Shown piece after piece: positions 44,178-52,404 of a stretch of 64,000 bases of DNA (the first letter of the stretch is position 1; the number at the start of each line of letters is the position of its first letter). The DNA is from Pseudomonas sp. ANT_H4 (GTDB lineage Bacteria; Pseudomonadota; Gammaproteobacteria; Pseudomonadales; Pseudomonadaceae): the NCBI RefSeq assembly GCF_008369295.1, contig NZ_VOBG01000022.1, positions 1 to 64,000 of the forward strand, written 5' to 3'. The position numbers and the translations under genes are program-made. The notes below the pieces were generated by a model. The model saw nothing but the letters and a program-made list of their open reading frames with translations. It was not told the origin of the DNA and searched no databases.

Positions 44178-44969
44178 ATGAGCGAACACTACGCTGAGTT
44201 GCTGATGTACACGGCGCCGCAACAGGTCGTGCAGGCCAACGAGCAATGGCTGACGCGCATCCTTCAACACGTGGGCGCGACGCGCCTGAATGCCGGCCAC
44301 CTTGACTTGTTAAGCCTGTGGTGTGCTCCCAAGCTGCTGTTGACGCAAACCTGCGGCTATCCGCTGATGACCCAGTTGCGCGGCCAAGTGCGCGTTATCG
44401 GTCGGCCCCGCTATGAACTGCCCGACAGCAGCGCGGGCAATCATTGCAGCTTGCTGCTGACTCGCAACGACAATCCCCGGATAACCTTGGCGGACTTCTA
44501 CGCCAGTCGCGGCGTGATCAATGGCGAAGACTCCAACAGCGGCATGAACCTGTTGCGCGAGCGCCTGGCGCCCCTGCATCGCCAGGGTCGGTTCTTCGCC
44601 AGCGTCGCCATCAGCGGCGGGCATCGCGACAGCCTGCGCTGGTTGCGCGAGGACCGTGCGGACCTGGCTGCCATCGACAGCGTGACCTTCGCCTACCTGG
44701 CGCGGTTTGCTCCAGAGGAAGTCGCCGGGCTGCGCATCGTCACTCGCAGCGCGATCAGTCCGACGCTGCCCTACATCGGCGCGTTGGGCTTGAATGATGA
44801 GCAAGTCGCAAGGGTTCGTCAGGCGATGAACCTGGCGTTGCAGGACTTGCCCCAAGTGGTTGAAGTCCTTGGTGTGCAGGAAGTGCTTCCTGCCAGCGAA
44901 GCGGATTACCAGACTCTATTGGATTACCAGCAGCAGGCCCGGTCGGCGGGTTTTGCGAAACTTCAATAA
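44178..44969 (+). CDS. PhnD-like substrate-binding protein without signal peptide
   Basis: A 263-residue protein of the PhnD/phosphate-phosphite-phosphonate binding fold (PF12974 type). SLWCAPKLLLTQTCGYPLMTQL, RGVINGEDSNSGMNLLRE and AAIDSVTFAYLARF are the family blocks. The start MSEHYAELLMYTAPQ has no signal peptide, so it probably acts in the cytoplasm and not as a classical periplasmic receptor. It begins 10 bp after the desaturase stop. No permease or ATPase gene is nearby. Confidence 0.82.
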   Translation: MSEHYAELLMYTAPQQVVQANEQWLTRILQHVGATRLNAGHLDLLSLWCAPKLLLTQTCGYPLMTQLRGQVRVIGRPRYELPDSSAGNHCSLLLTRNDNPRITLADFYASRGVINGEDSNSGMNLLRERLAPLHRQGRFFASVAISGGHRDSLRWLREDRADLAAIDSVTFAYLARFAPEEVAGLRIVTRSAISPTLPYIGALGLNDEQVARVRQAMNLALQDLPQVVEVLGVQEVLPASEADYQTLLDYQQQARSAGFAKLQ

Positions 44970-45077
44970 AGTTATATAAAAATACCCTTTAAATATTATT
45001 AAAGAATAAGCAGCCTTGCTAGGATCGCTTCACCGGAACACCGGACATACCGTGCAACCTTCTCAAATGGAGCCACT

Positions 45078-45587
45078 ATGTCCGGCGCCGACACTTCTCA
45101 CAGCGACTACGTGGGCGGATTGTTCCGCAGTCATTACGATTGGCTGTGCAGCCGTTTGCATCGGCACCTGGATTCCCGCGCCCACGCCGAAGACATTGCC
45201 GCCGACACCTTTGTCCAACTCCTGAGTTCCCCCGGCGTGGTGCCGATCCGCCAGCCCCGCGCCTTGCTGACCACCATTGCCCAACGCTTGATGTATCAGC
45301 TTTGGCGCCGCCGCGACCTGGAACGCGCCTATCTCGACGCCTTGGAGCACGACGAACAATCGTCGGCGCCTTCGCCCGAAGACCTGGCGCAAATGCTCGA
45401 AGCCTTGCAGGCCATCGATCAGTTGCTCGACGGCCTGCCGGCCAAGGTCAAGGCAACCTTTCTGCTGTCGCAACTCAATGGCCTGACCTACCCGCAAATT
45501 GCCGCAGAACTGGGGATTTCCCAGCGCTCGGTCAGCGACTACATGACCCGCGCCGTCAATCGTTGCCTGCGGCTGTGCCTGGAATGA
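45078..45587 (+). CDS. FecI-type ECF sigma factor
   Basis: A 169-residue sigma-70 family protein of the iron-starvation/cell-surface-signalling group. Region 2 is YVGGLFRSHYDWLCSRLHRHLDSRAHAEDIAADTF and region 4 is LNGLTYPQIAAELGISQRSVSDYMTRAV. It is coupled to FecR by an ATGA overlap and precedes a TonB receptor. No convincing Fur box is seen in the AT-rich region upstream, so the trigger may be a nutrient and not iron. Confidence 0.93.
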   Translation: MSGADTSHSDYVGGLFRSHYDWLCSRLHRHLDSRAHAEDIAADTFVQLLSSPGVVPIRQPRALLTTIAQRLMYQLWRRRDLERAYLDALEHDEQSSAPSPEDLAQMLEALQAIDQLLDGLPAKVKATFLLSQLNGLTYPQIAAELGISQRSVSDYMTRAVNRCLRLCLE

Positions 45588-46528
45588 ATGACGAACTGAT
45601 CGACAGCGCTACCCGCTGGATCGTCCTGCTGCGCTCGGGTCAGGCCAGTGCCGCCGACTGGCAGCGCTATCACCAATGGCGTGCTGAAGATCCCCGTCAT
45701 GAAATCCTGTGCCAACAGCTCGAAACTCGCCTCGACGTATTTCAGATACCGCTGGCCCAGGGCGTCAGCGGCAAGGTGTTGCAGCGGGCGCTGGACGCAC
45801 CCGCCAGCCGACGCACGTTGTTACGCGGCGCCTTGATCGGTGCTGGCGTGGTGCTAGGCGCCAGCCTGCTGGCAAAGCCCTTGGGCGTGCCCCTTACAGA
45901 GTTGATGGCCGATGTGCGCACTGGCACCGGCGAACGGCGCACGGTGGCGTTGGCCGACGGCAGCGAGTTGTTGCTCAATGCCCGCAGCGCGGCAGACATC
46001 CAGTTCGACCCGCAACGCCGGTTGGTGCGTCTGCGAGACGGGGAGTTGCTGGTGAAAATCGCCAATGACACGAGCAGGCCGTTTTTGATCCAGACCGATC
46101 AAGCGCGACTGCGGGCCTATGGTAATCGCCTGTTGCTGCGTGAGCGGGAAGGGCAGGGCCATGTCGTGGCGCTCAATGGCTCCCTGGAAATCGACGGCCA
46201 GAATGGCGAACGCCTGCAGTTGATGGCCGGGCACGAGGTCAGTTACGACCGTTATGGGTTTGGTCAGGTGCAGCCCAGTTCGAAGGGCGCAACGGCCTGG
46301 ATCGACGGCTTCCTGCAAGTGCGCGACCGGCCGCTGGCTGAGGTCCTCGACGCCTTGCGCCTCTATCACAACGGCGTGCTGCGCCTCGATCCCGCTGTGG
46401 CCGGGTTGCGGGTCAGCGGCCTGTACCGGCTGGACAATCCCCAGCAAATTCTCGACACCCTGGCGCGCACTTTACCGATTCACATTACCCGCCGGACGGG
46501 GTTGTGGGTGACTGTCGGTGCGGCCTGA
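45584..46528 (+). CDS. FecR-type anti-sigma factor
   Basis: A 314-residue membrane regulator. The N-terminal cytoplasmic DUF4880-like region (residues about 1-70; MNDELIDSATRWIVLLRSGQ, WQRYHQWRAEDPRHE) binds the sigma factor. One helix (about 85-105) follows an SRRTLLRG segment, and the periplasmic FecR domain (about 115-230) precedes a C-terminal STN-like segment that contacts the receptor's signalling domain. The start overlaps the sigma stop. Confidence 0.92.
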   Translation: MNDELIDSATRWIVLLRSGQASAADWQRYHQWRAEDPRHEILCQQLETRLDVFQIPLAQGVSGKVLQRALDAPASRRTLLRGALIGAGVVLGASLLAKPLGVPLTELMADVRTGTGERRTVALADGSELLLNARSAADIQFDPQRRLVRLRDGELLVKIANDTSRPFLIQTDQARLRAYGNRLLLREREGQGHVVALNGSLEIDGQNGERLQLMAGHEVSYDRYGFGQVQPSSKGATAWIDGFLQVRDRPLAEVLDALRLYHNGVLRLDPAVAGLRVSGLYRLDNPQQILDTLARTLPIHITRRTGLWVTVGAA

Positions 46529-46609
46529 AGACCACTACAAACCCAATGAGCACGAGCGCCTACAGAAAATGGGGCTCTCGCATTGGAATGTGTCGGGTCC
46601 AAAGGTCAG

Positions 46610-46654
46610 TTCTAAGAACATAACCAAACGATCTGCAAGTTTTTCCCGCGCCAT
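46610..46654 (+). promoter_or_regulatory. Shared 45-bp element, copy B: candidate ECF-sigma promoter of the TonB receptor
   Basis: Same 45-bp layout as at 43123-43167, about 65 bp before the receptor start. The TTCTAAG block, the 17-base ACCAAACGATCTGCAAG core and the CCCG and CAT blocks all keep their spacing. Confidence 0.65.
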
Positions 46655-46718
46655 CCCACATCACTCCCATAAGCGCTGCGGGGAGCAGCGTTATGGAGTT
46701 TCCTTGGGGGGAGCCAAT

Positions 46719-49361
46719 GTGAGCCAGTTTATCCGTGTGCCGCTTCGAACCTTTGCCCTGGTGCCGTTGGCCAGTCTGTTTTTATCCTTTGCCGCCAGCG
46801 CCGAAGATGCGCGTCAGGTCTATCACATCGCGCCCGGCCCGCTGGATGAAGTGCTGCTCAATATCAGCCGGCAAAGTGGCCAGGTGATTTCCTTCACCCC
46901 GCAACTGGGCAGCTATTCCTCGGCCAGCGTCGACGGTTCGTTGTCTGCGCAACAAGCGGTGGACGCGGCCTTGAAGGGCACCGGCCTGCAAGTTCAAGTC
47001 AGCCCGGACGGCGCTTTCATCATCAAGGAAGGCGCCGCGAAAAGCGTCCAAGCCACCAGCAATGTCCAGGCACAAACCACTGCTGCACAGGCGCCAACCC
47101 TGGACCGCGTGGTCGCCATCGGCACCCGTCGCAGCGATGCCACGGCTCTGACCAGCAGCGCGCCGGTGGACGTGATCAATGCCGAAGAACTCAAGCAAAC
47201 CGGTGCCACCAGCCTCAACCAGGCGCTGTTCCAACTGCTGCCCTCGTTCAACTTTCCACAGAACCAGAGCGCCACCCGTGGCCAGAATCCCAAGGGTGCC
47301 TCCCTGCGCGGCCTGTCGCCGGACCAGACCCTGGTGCTGATCAACGGTAAGCGTCGCCACGCCTCGGCGGTGGTCAATATCTCCGGTGGCGTGCCGTTCA
47401 TTGGCGCGCAGCCGGTGGACCTGGACATGATCCCCATCAGCGCCATCGACCACGTCGAAGTGCTGCGTGACGGCGCCTCGGCCCAGTACGGTTCCGATGC
47501 GGTAGCGGGTGTGGTCAACATCGTTCTCAAGGAGCGAGACAGCGGCGGCCAGCTCAATACCCAGCTGGGCCAATACGCCCAGGGCGACGGCTTCAGCAAG
47601 ACCACCGATGGCTGGTACGGCTTGGGCCTGCCGGGTGACGGTTTCCTGACCCTGAGCTTCAACAGCCTCAACAACAAACCCACCGATATCGGTGATAAAT
47701 ACGTCGCCGACGGCCAGTTGCAAGACCCGCGCTGGGGCGGCGCCGGGCGCGACAAATACAACCTGGCGGCCAACGCCGAGATTGGCCTGAGCGACCAGTG
47801 GCGGCTCTACAGCTTTGCCACCTTCGGCCAGGACAAATCGGTGAACAACACGCCACCGCTGCTGGCCAGTAACCCGAACAACGTGCCGGGGATCTACCCC
47901 AACGGCACCATCCCCAAATACCGTTACCGCTATGAAGACGGCGCCTTCACCATCGGCAGCCGCTACGAAGACGACAGCCTGGGCCGCTTCGACCTGAGCG
48001 CCACCTATGGCCGCGACAAACACGATGAACTGGCCTTCAACACCGTCAACCCCAGCTATGGCCTGAACAGTCCGACCAAATTTGACGTCGCCACGCTGAT
48101 CAACGAACAGACCAACATCGGCCTGGATTACGCCAAGGACCTGGACGTCAACTGGTCCAGCCACCCACTGACCGTTTCGGCGGGCATTGCCTACCGCAAT
48201 GAAAAGTATCGGCTGGAGGCGGGCGACTACGATTCATACTCCTACGGCGGTATCGATGGCGTGCAAGTCGGTGCGGTGCAGGCGTCCGGCCTGACCCCGG
48301 ACGATGCCGGGACCTACACCCGTGATGTGGGCGGCGTGTACTTTGGCCTGGAAAACCAGATCACCGACAAGTTTCAGGTGGGTATTGCCGGCCGTACCGA
48401 GCACTACTCGGACTTTGGCTCGGCCACCACCGGCAAACTCTCGGCGCGGTATGACTTCACCCCGCAAGTTGGCCTGCGGGCCACGGTGAACAATTCCTTC
48501 CGCGCACCGACACTGGGCCAGATCGGCACGTCGTGGACCACCACCACCAACGTCGATATCAACGGCAACCCGGTGCTGACCCGCATGCTACCGGCCGACA
48601 ACCCGGCCGCCCGAGCCCTTGGTGCGCAACCGCTCAAGCCCGAGAAGTCCACCAACTACTCGTTGGGCCTGGTGCTGCGCCCCACCGAACAAACCTCGCT
48701 GACCATCGACGCCTACCAGATCGCCATTCGTGATCGCCTGCTCTACAGCGGTGGTATTTCCGGACCGCGTGCCGAACAGATCCTCAAGGACGCAGGTTTT
48801 GGCCAGTACACCTGGGCGCAGTTCATGACCAACGCGGCCAATACTCGCACCCGTGGCGTCGATATCGTCGGCAAATACAACCTCGATCTGGCGCAGTACG
48901 GCGGCCTTAGCCTGTCGGCGGGTTACACCAGGGCCAAGACGACTATCGAGAAGGTCCACGAGAACCCCAACGGTTTTGACGTGCTTACCCGCGAGGCCCG
49001 CGGCTTCCTGGAACACGGTTACCCCGAAGACAAACTGGTACTTGGCGCGACCCACAAGATCGGCCAGTGGACCATCGCCCTCAGCGAAACCCGCTACGGC
49101 AAATACCGCAAATACGCCGCCTCCGAAGCCAACGCCCAGTACGACCAGACTTTTGGCGCGCAATGGAACACCGACCTGGACGTGAACTACGCCTTCACCA
49201 AGCAACTGCGTCTATCGGTGGGCGCCAACAACCTGTTCGACAGCAAACCCGACGACTTCAATACCCGCCTGCGCCAGACCCCGGGCCAGCAGTACAGCTA
49301 CCTGTCGCCGTCGGCGCCGGAAGGGGCGTTTTACTACTCGCGGCTCAGTTATGACTTTTAA
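46719..49361 (+). CDS. TonB-dependent receptor with N-terminal signalling (STN) domain
   Basis: An 880-residue outer-membrane receptor. Signal peptide (cleaved after FAASA), STN/secretin-like signalling domain (about 40-95, YHIAPGPLDEVLLNISRQSGQVISF), plug (about 130-270, DVINAEELKQTGATSLNQAL and LVLINGKRRH, SAQYGSDAVAGVVNIVLK), then a 22-strand barrel ending in Phe. GTG 46719 with GGGGGGAG six bases upstream is the best start; the longer ORF would place 67 non-signal residues first. The signalling domain fits the upstream sigma/anti-sigma pair. The substrate is unknown. Confidence 0.9.
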   Translation: MSQFIRVPLRTFALVPLASLFLSFAASAEDARQVYHIAPGPLDEVLLNISRQSGQVISFTPQLGSYSSASVDGSLSAQQAVDAALKGTGLQVQVSPDGAFIIKEGAAKSVQATSNVQAQTTAAQAPTLDRVVAIGTRRSDATALTSSAPVDVINAEELKQTGATSLNQALFQLLPSFNFPQNQSATRGQNPKGASLRGLSPDQTLVLINGKRRHASAVVNISGGVPFIGAQPVDLDMIPISAIDHVEVLRDGASAQYGSDAVAGVVNIVLKERDSGGQLNTQLGQYAQGDGFSKTTDGWYGLGLPGDGFLTLSFNSLNNKPTDIGDKYVADGQLQDPRWGGAGRDKYNLAANAEIGLSDQWRLYSFATFGQDKSVNNTPPLLASNPNNVPGIYPNGTIPKYRYRYEDGAFTIGSRYEDDSLGRFDLSATYGRDKHDELAFNTVNPSYGLNSPTKFDVATLINEQTNIGLDYAKDLDVNWSSHPLTVSAGIAYRNEKYRLEAGDYDSYSYGGIDGVQVGAVQASGLTPDDAGTYTRDVGGVYFGLENQITDKFQVGIAGRTEHYSDFGSATTGKLSARYDFTPQVGLRATVNNSFRAPTLGQIGTSWTTTTNVDINGNPVLTRMLPADNPAARALGAQPLKPEKSTNYSLGLVLRPTEQTSLTIDAYQIAIRDRLLYSGGISGPRAEQILKDAGFGQYTWAQFMTNAANTRTRGVDIVGKYNLDLAQYGGLSLSAGYTRAKTTIEKVHENPNGFDVLTREARGFLEHGYPEDKLVLGATHKIGQWTIALSETRYGKYRKYAASEANAQYDQTFGAQWNTDLDVNYAFTKQLRLSVGANNLFDSKPDDFNTRLRQTPGQQYSYLSPSAPEGAFYYSRLSYDF

Positions 49362-49372
49362 CCCATAGAGCA

Positions 49373-49405
49373 CTTGTGGCGAGCGGGCTTGCCCCTCGCC
49401 ACAAG
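49373..49405. repeat. REP-type palindrome
   Basis: CTTGTGGCGAG and CTCGCCACAAG flank a CGGGCTTGCCC centre in the gap between the TonB receptor and the betaine-type binding protein. It could end or attenuate the receptor transcript. Confidence 0.75.
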
Positions 49406-49441
49406 GCGTCTGTAAATCACCGAACAACGACGAGGTTGACG

Positions 49442-50455
49442 ATGACCCACCTGAAAAAGCTCCTGAGCGGCAGCCTCCTGGCCTTGAGCCTGCTGTCCCA
49501 ACAAACCCCCGCCGCCGAGCCTGCCAACCCCATCCACTTCGGCGACATCACTTGGGAAAGCGGCAGCCTGATCACCGAAGTCCTGCGGCTGATCGTCGAA
49601 AAAGGCTACGGCTATCCCACCGATACCTTGCCTGGCAGCACCGTGAGCCTGGAAGCCGCCCTAGCCAAGGACGATATTCAGGTGATCGGCGAAGAGTGGG
49701 CCGGGCGCAGTCCGGCTTGGGTCAAGGCCGAAAGCGAAGGCAAGGTGTTTGGCCTCGGCGACACGGTCAAGGGCGCCACCGAAGGCTGGTGGGTGCCGGA
49801 ATACGTGATTAAGGGCGACGCCGAGCGCGGCATCAAGCCCTTGGCGCCCGAGCTGAAATCCGTCGCCGACCTGGCACGCTACAAAGACGTGTTCCGCGAC
49901 CCCGAAGACCCGACGCGCGGGCGCTTCCTCAACAGCCCCACTGGCTGGACCTCGGAGATCGTCAACAGTCAGAAACTCAAGGCTTACGGCCTGACTGACA
50001 GCTTCGTCAACTTTCGCACCGGCTCTGGCGCGGCGTTGGATGCCGAGGTCGCCTCGTCGATCCGCCGTGGCAAACCGGTGCTGTTCTACTACTGGTCGCC
50101 GACGCCGCTGCTGGGGCGTTTCAAGTTGATCAAGCTCGAAGAGCCTGAGTTCAACGCCCAAGCCTGGAAAACTCTGGCCGACGCCAACAACCCTAACCCA
50201 CAAGGCACCCGCTCAATGCCGGCGCGTTTGGCGATTGGTGTCTCGGCGCCGTTCAAGGCCAAGTACCCGGAACTGGTGACGTTCTTTGAAAAAGTCGACC
50301 TGCCGATTGACCTGCTCAACGGCATCCTTGGGCAGATGAGCGAAAAACGTCAGCAGCCCCGGCAAGTGGCTCTGGCATTTTTGAAGGAGCAACCACAGGT
50401 GTGGCAGCAGTGGGTGCCAGCGGATGTGGCGACGAAGGTTAAAGGGAGTCTCTGA
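49442..50455 (+). CDS. Glycine-betaine/choline-type ABC substrate-binding protein
   Basis: A 337-residue periplasmic binding protein (signal peptide to about residue 25, QQTPAAEPA) of the OpuAC/ProX type. The GDITWESGSLITEVLRLIVEKGYGY start and TEGWWVPEYV segment are typical; aromatic residues there form the cage that binds quaternary ammonium groups in this family. No permease or ATPase gene follows, so it must share a transporter or act as a sensor. The next gene starts at its stop (TGATG). Confidence 0.87.
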   Translation: MTHLKKLLSGSLLALSLLSQQTPAAEPANPIHFGDITWESGSLITEVLRLIVEKGYGYPTDTLPGSTVSLEAALAKDDIQVIGEEWAGRSPAWVKAESEGKVFGLGDTVKGATEGWWVPEYVIKGDAERGIKPLAPELKSVADLARYKDVFRDPEDPTRGRFLNSPTGWTSEIVNSQKLKAYGLTDSFVNFRTGSGAALDAEVASSIRRGKPVLFYYWSPTPLLGRFKLIKLEEPEFNAQAWKTLADANNPNPQGTRSMPARLAIGVSAPFKAKYPELVTFFEKVDLPIDLLNGILGQMSEKRQQPRQVALAFLKEQPQVWQQWVPADVATKVKGSL

Positions 50456-51381
50456 TGTTGAAGGTTTTTGCTGCAACCCTGTTGTCATTGTTCGCCGGCC
50501 AACTGCTGGCCGCCGAACCCGCTCAACTGCGCATCGGCTACCAGAAAAGCTCCGTCAGCATGGTCCTCGCCCGCGAGCACAAGTTGCTGGAACAGGCGCT
50601 GCCCGGCACCCAGGTGCAATGGATCGAATTTCCCGGCGGCCCGCAACTGATCGAGGCCTTGAACGGCGGCAGCCTGGACATCGGCAACATCGGTGACATC
50701 CCGCCGATCTTCGCCCAGGTCGCCGGTATTGATGTGCAGTACATCGGCGTCGAGCCCAGCGACGGCAAGACCGAGGCGATCATCGTGCCCAAGGCCAGCA
50801 CCGTGCAGTCCCTGGCCGACCTCAAGGGCAAACGCGTGGCCCTGCTCAAGGGGTCCAGCGCTCATAACCTGTTCCTCAAAAGCCTGGTAAAGGCCGGGCT
50901 GAAACTGACGGAGGTGAACCTCGTCTACCTGTCGGCAGCTGACGGTCGTGCCGCCTTTGAACAGGGCAAGGTCGACGCTTGGGTGATCTGGGACCCGTAC
51001 TACTCGGCGGTGTTGCTGGACGGTTCGGCGCGGTTGCTCAGTGACGGCCAGGACTTGAATCCCAGCGGTACGTTCTTCATCGCCAACGGCAAGTTCGCCA
51101 AACAGCACCCGACGGCCATCGCGCCGATTCTCAAGGTGTTCGGCCAGGCCCAGCAACTGTCGCTGACCCAGCGTGACGACAGCATCGACCGCATGACCCA
51201 GGCCCTCGGCCTGCAACGGGCGGTGGTGGAAAGCTACTTCAATCACCGCGCCAGCCAGCCGATCCATTCGCTGGGGCCGACTGATATCGCCAACCAGCAG
51301 CGCACCGCCGACCTGTTTTTCGCCAATGGCCTGATCCCGAAAAAGGTCGACGTGCAACAGATCGTCTTCAAGGCCCCGTAA
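50455..51381 (+). CDS. Aliphatic-sulfonate-type (SsuA/TauA-like) ABC substrate-binding protein
   Basis: A 308-residue periplasmic protein: signal peptide (about 1-20), LRIGYQKSSVSMVLARE at the mature start, then NGGSLDIGNIGDIPPIFAQ and LADLKGKRVALLKGSSAHN, the SsuA-type pattern. It follows the betaine-type protein without a gap (ATG shares a base with TGA). Like its neighbour it has no transport partner in the window. The family binds sulfonates and taurine but also other small acids. Confidence 0.87.
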   Translation: MLKVFAATLLSLFAGQLLAAEPAQLRIGYQKSSVSMVLAREHKLLEQALPGTQVQWIEFPGGPQLIEALNGGSLDIGNIGDIPPIFAQVAGIDVQYIGVEPSDGKTEAIIVPKASTVQSLADLKGKRVALLKGSSAHNLFLKSLVKAGLKLTEVNLVYLSAADGRAAFEQGKVDAWVIWDPYYSAVLLDGSARLLSDGQDLNPSGTFFIANGKFAKQHPTAIAPILKVFGQAQQLSLTQRDDSIDRMTQALGLQRAVVESYFNHRASQPIHSLGPTDIANQQRTADLFFANGLIPKKVDVQQIVFKAP

Positions 51382-51399
51382 CTTATCTGTGAGCAGACC

Positions 51400-52404
51400 A
51401 TGCAACCGATCTACATCGATTTTCTCAACGGCCTGGACATTGATGCCCTGGAACTGAGCAACGACGAAATTCTCACCGCCATTGAAACCAGCCTGGCGAT
51501 CCAGGGCCGTGGCGAGGCGGTGATCGAACCGCGCACGCACCTGATTCCCGGTGGCGAGGTTAACGGTCACTTCAATGTGCTGCGCGGCGTATTGGGCGGT
51601 GATATCGGCTATGCCGGCGTCAAAGTGGTGGGGGATTTTGTCGACAACTACCGCAAGGGCCTGCCGTCGGAGCTGGCGATTCTCAACCTGCTGGACCCGG
51701 CTACTGGCGTGCCCAAAGCAATCCTCGACGCCTCGGCCATTACCGACATGCGCACCGGCGCAGTCACCGCCATCGGCGCCAAATACCTGGCCCGGCCGGA
51801 CAGCAAAGTCCTCGCCCATATCGGCGCGCGAGGCACGGCGTACTGGAACGTGCGGCTGCTGGATCACCTGTTCGATTTCGAGGAGATCCGCGTGCATTCG
51901 CGGCGCAGCGAGAGCCGCGAAGCCTTCGCCGAACGCCTGCGCCGCGACCTTGGCAAGCCGGTAATTGTCACCGACGATTGGGAGTCAACGGTGCGTGGCG
52001 CCGACATCGTGGTCGAGGCTTCGCGCCTCGAACAGCCCGAGCCATTGTTGCGCACCGAGTGGATCAAACCTGGCGCTTTTGTGGTGCCCTACGGCACCAT
52101 GAGCGCGGTGGAGTTGTCGCTGACCGACATCATGAGCAAGCAGGTGGTGGACGATTGGGGCCAGTGCAAGGGCGGTTTGTTCGGTTCGTTGCGGGCGCAT
52201 GTTGATGCCGGGAAACTCAGCGCCGAGACCTTGCACGCCGAGTTGGGGCAGATTGTCGCTGGCTTGAAAAGCGGCCGGGAAAACGCCGAAGAAACCATCC
52301 TGTTCTGGCATCGAGGTTTGAGCCTCAGCGACATCGCCCTCGGCCATGCGCTGCTGGAAAAGGCCAAGCGTCTGGGCATCGGCCAGCGGTTGCGGTTTGC
52401 ATGA
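51400..52404 (+). CDS. Ornithine cyclodeaminase/mu-crystallin family protein
   Basis: A 334-residue member of the OCD superfamily. The substrate-side Arg and Lys regions are in EPRTHLIPGG and GYAGVKVVGDF, the conserved MRTGAVTAIGAKYLA block is present, and the dinucleotide motif is HIGARGTAYWN. The segment that holds the catalytic Asp in ornithine cyclodeaminase (GGDCPGKTEL type) here reads PYGTMSAVEL, so a true cyclodeaminase reaction is unlikely; an imine reductase or dehydrogenase role fits better. It overlaps the lyase gene by 4 bp (ATGA). Confidence 0.87.
   Translation: MQPIYIDFLNGLDIDALELSNDEILTAIETSLAIQGRGEAVIEPRTHLIPGGEVNGHFNVLRGVLGGDIGYAGVKVVGDFVDNYRKGLPSELAILNLLDPATGVPKAILDASAITDMRTGAVTAIGAKYLARPDSKVLAHIGARGTAYWNVRLLDHLFDFEEIRVHSRRSESREAFAERLRRDLGKPVIVTDDWESTVRGADIVVEASRLEQPEPLLRTEWIKPGAFVVPYGTMSAVELSLTDIMSKQVVDDWGQCKGGLFGSLRAHVDAGKLSAETLHAELGQIVAGLKSGRENAEETILFWHRGLSLSDIALGHALLEKAKRLGIGQRLRFA

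Noticed and set aside
44990..45077. A Fur box upstream of the FecI-type sigma gene
   Set aside because: The region is AT-rich but no 19-bp palindrome of the Fur type could be found.
46782..48164. 460-codon minus-strand ORF opposite the TonB receptor
   Set aside because: It is a shadow frame; the plus frame has receptor plug and barrel motifs.
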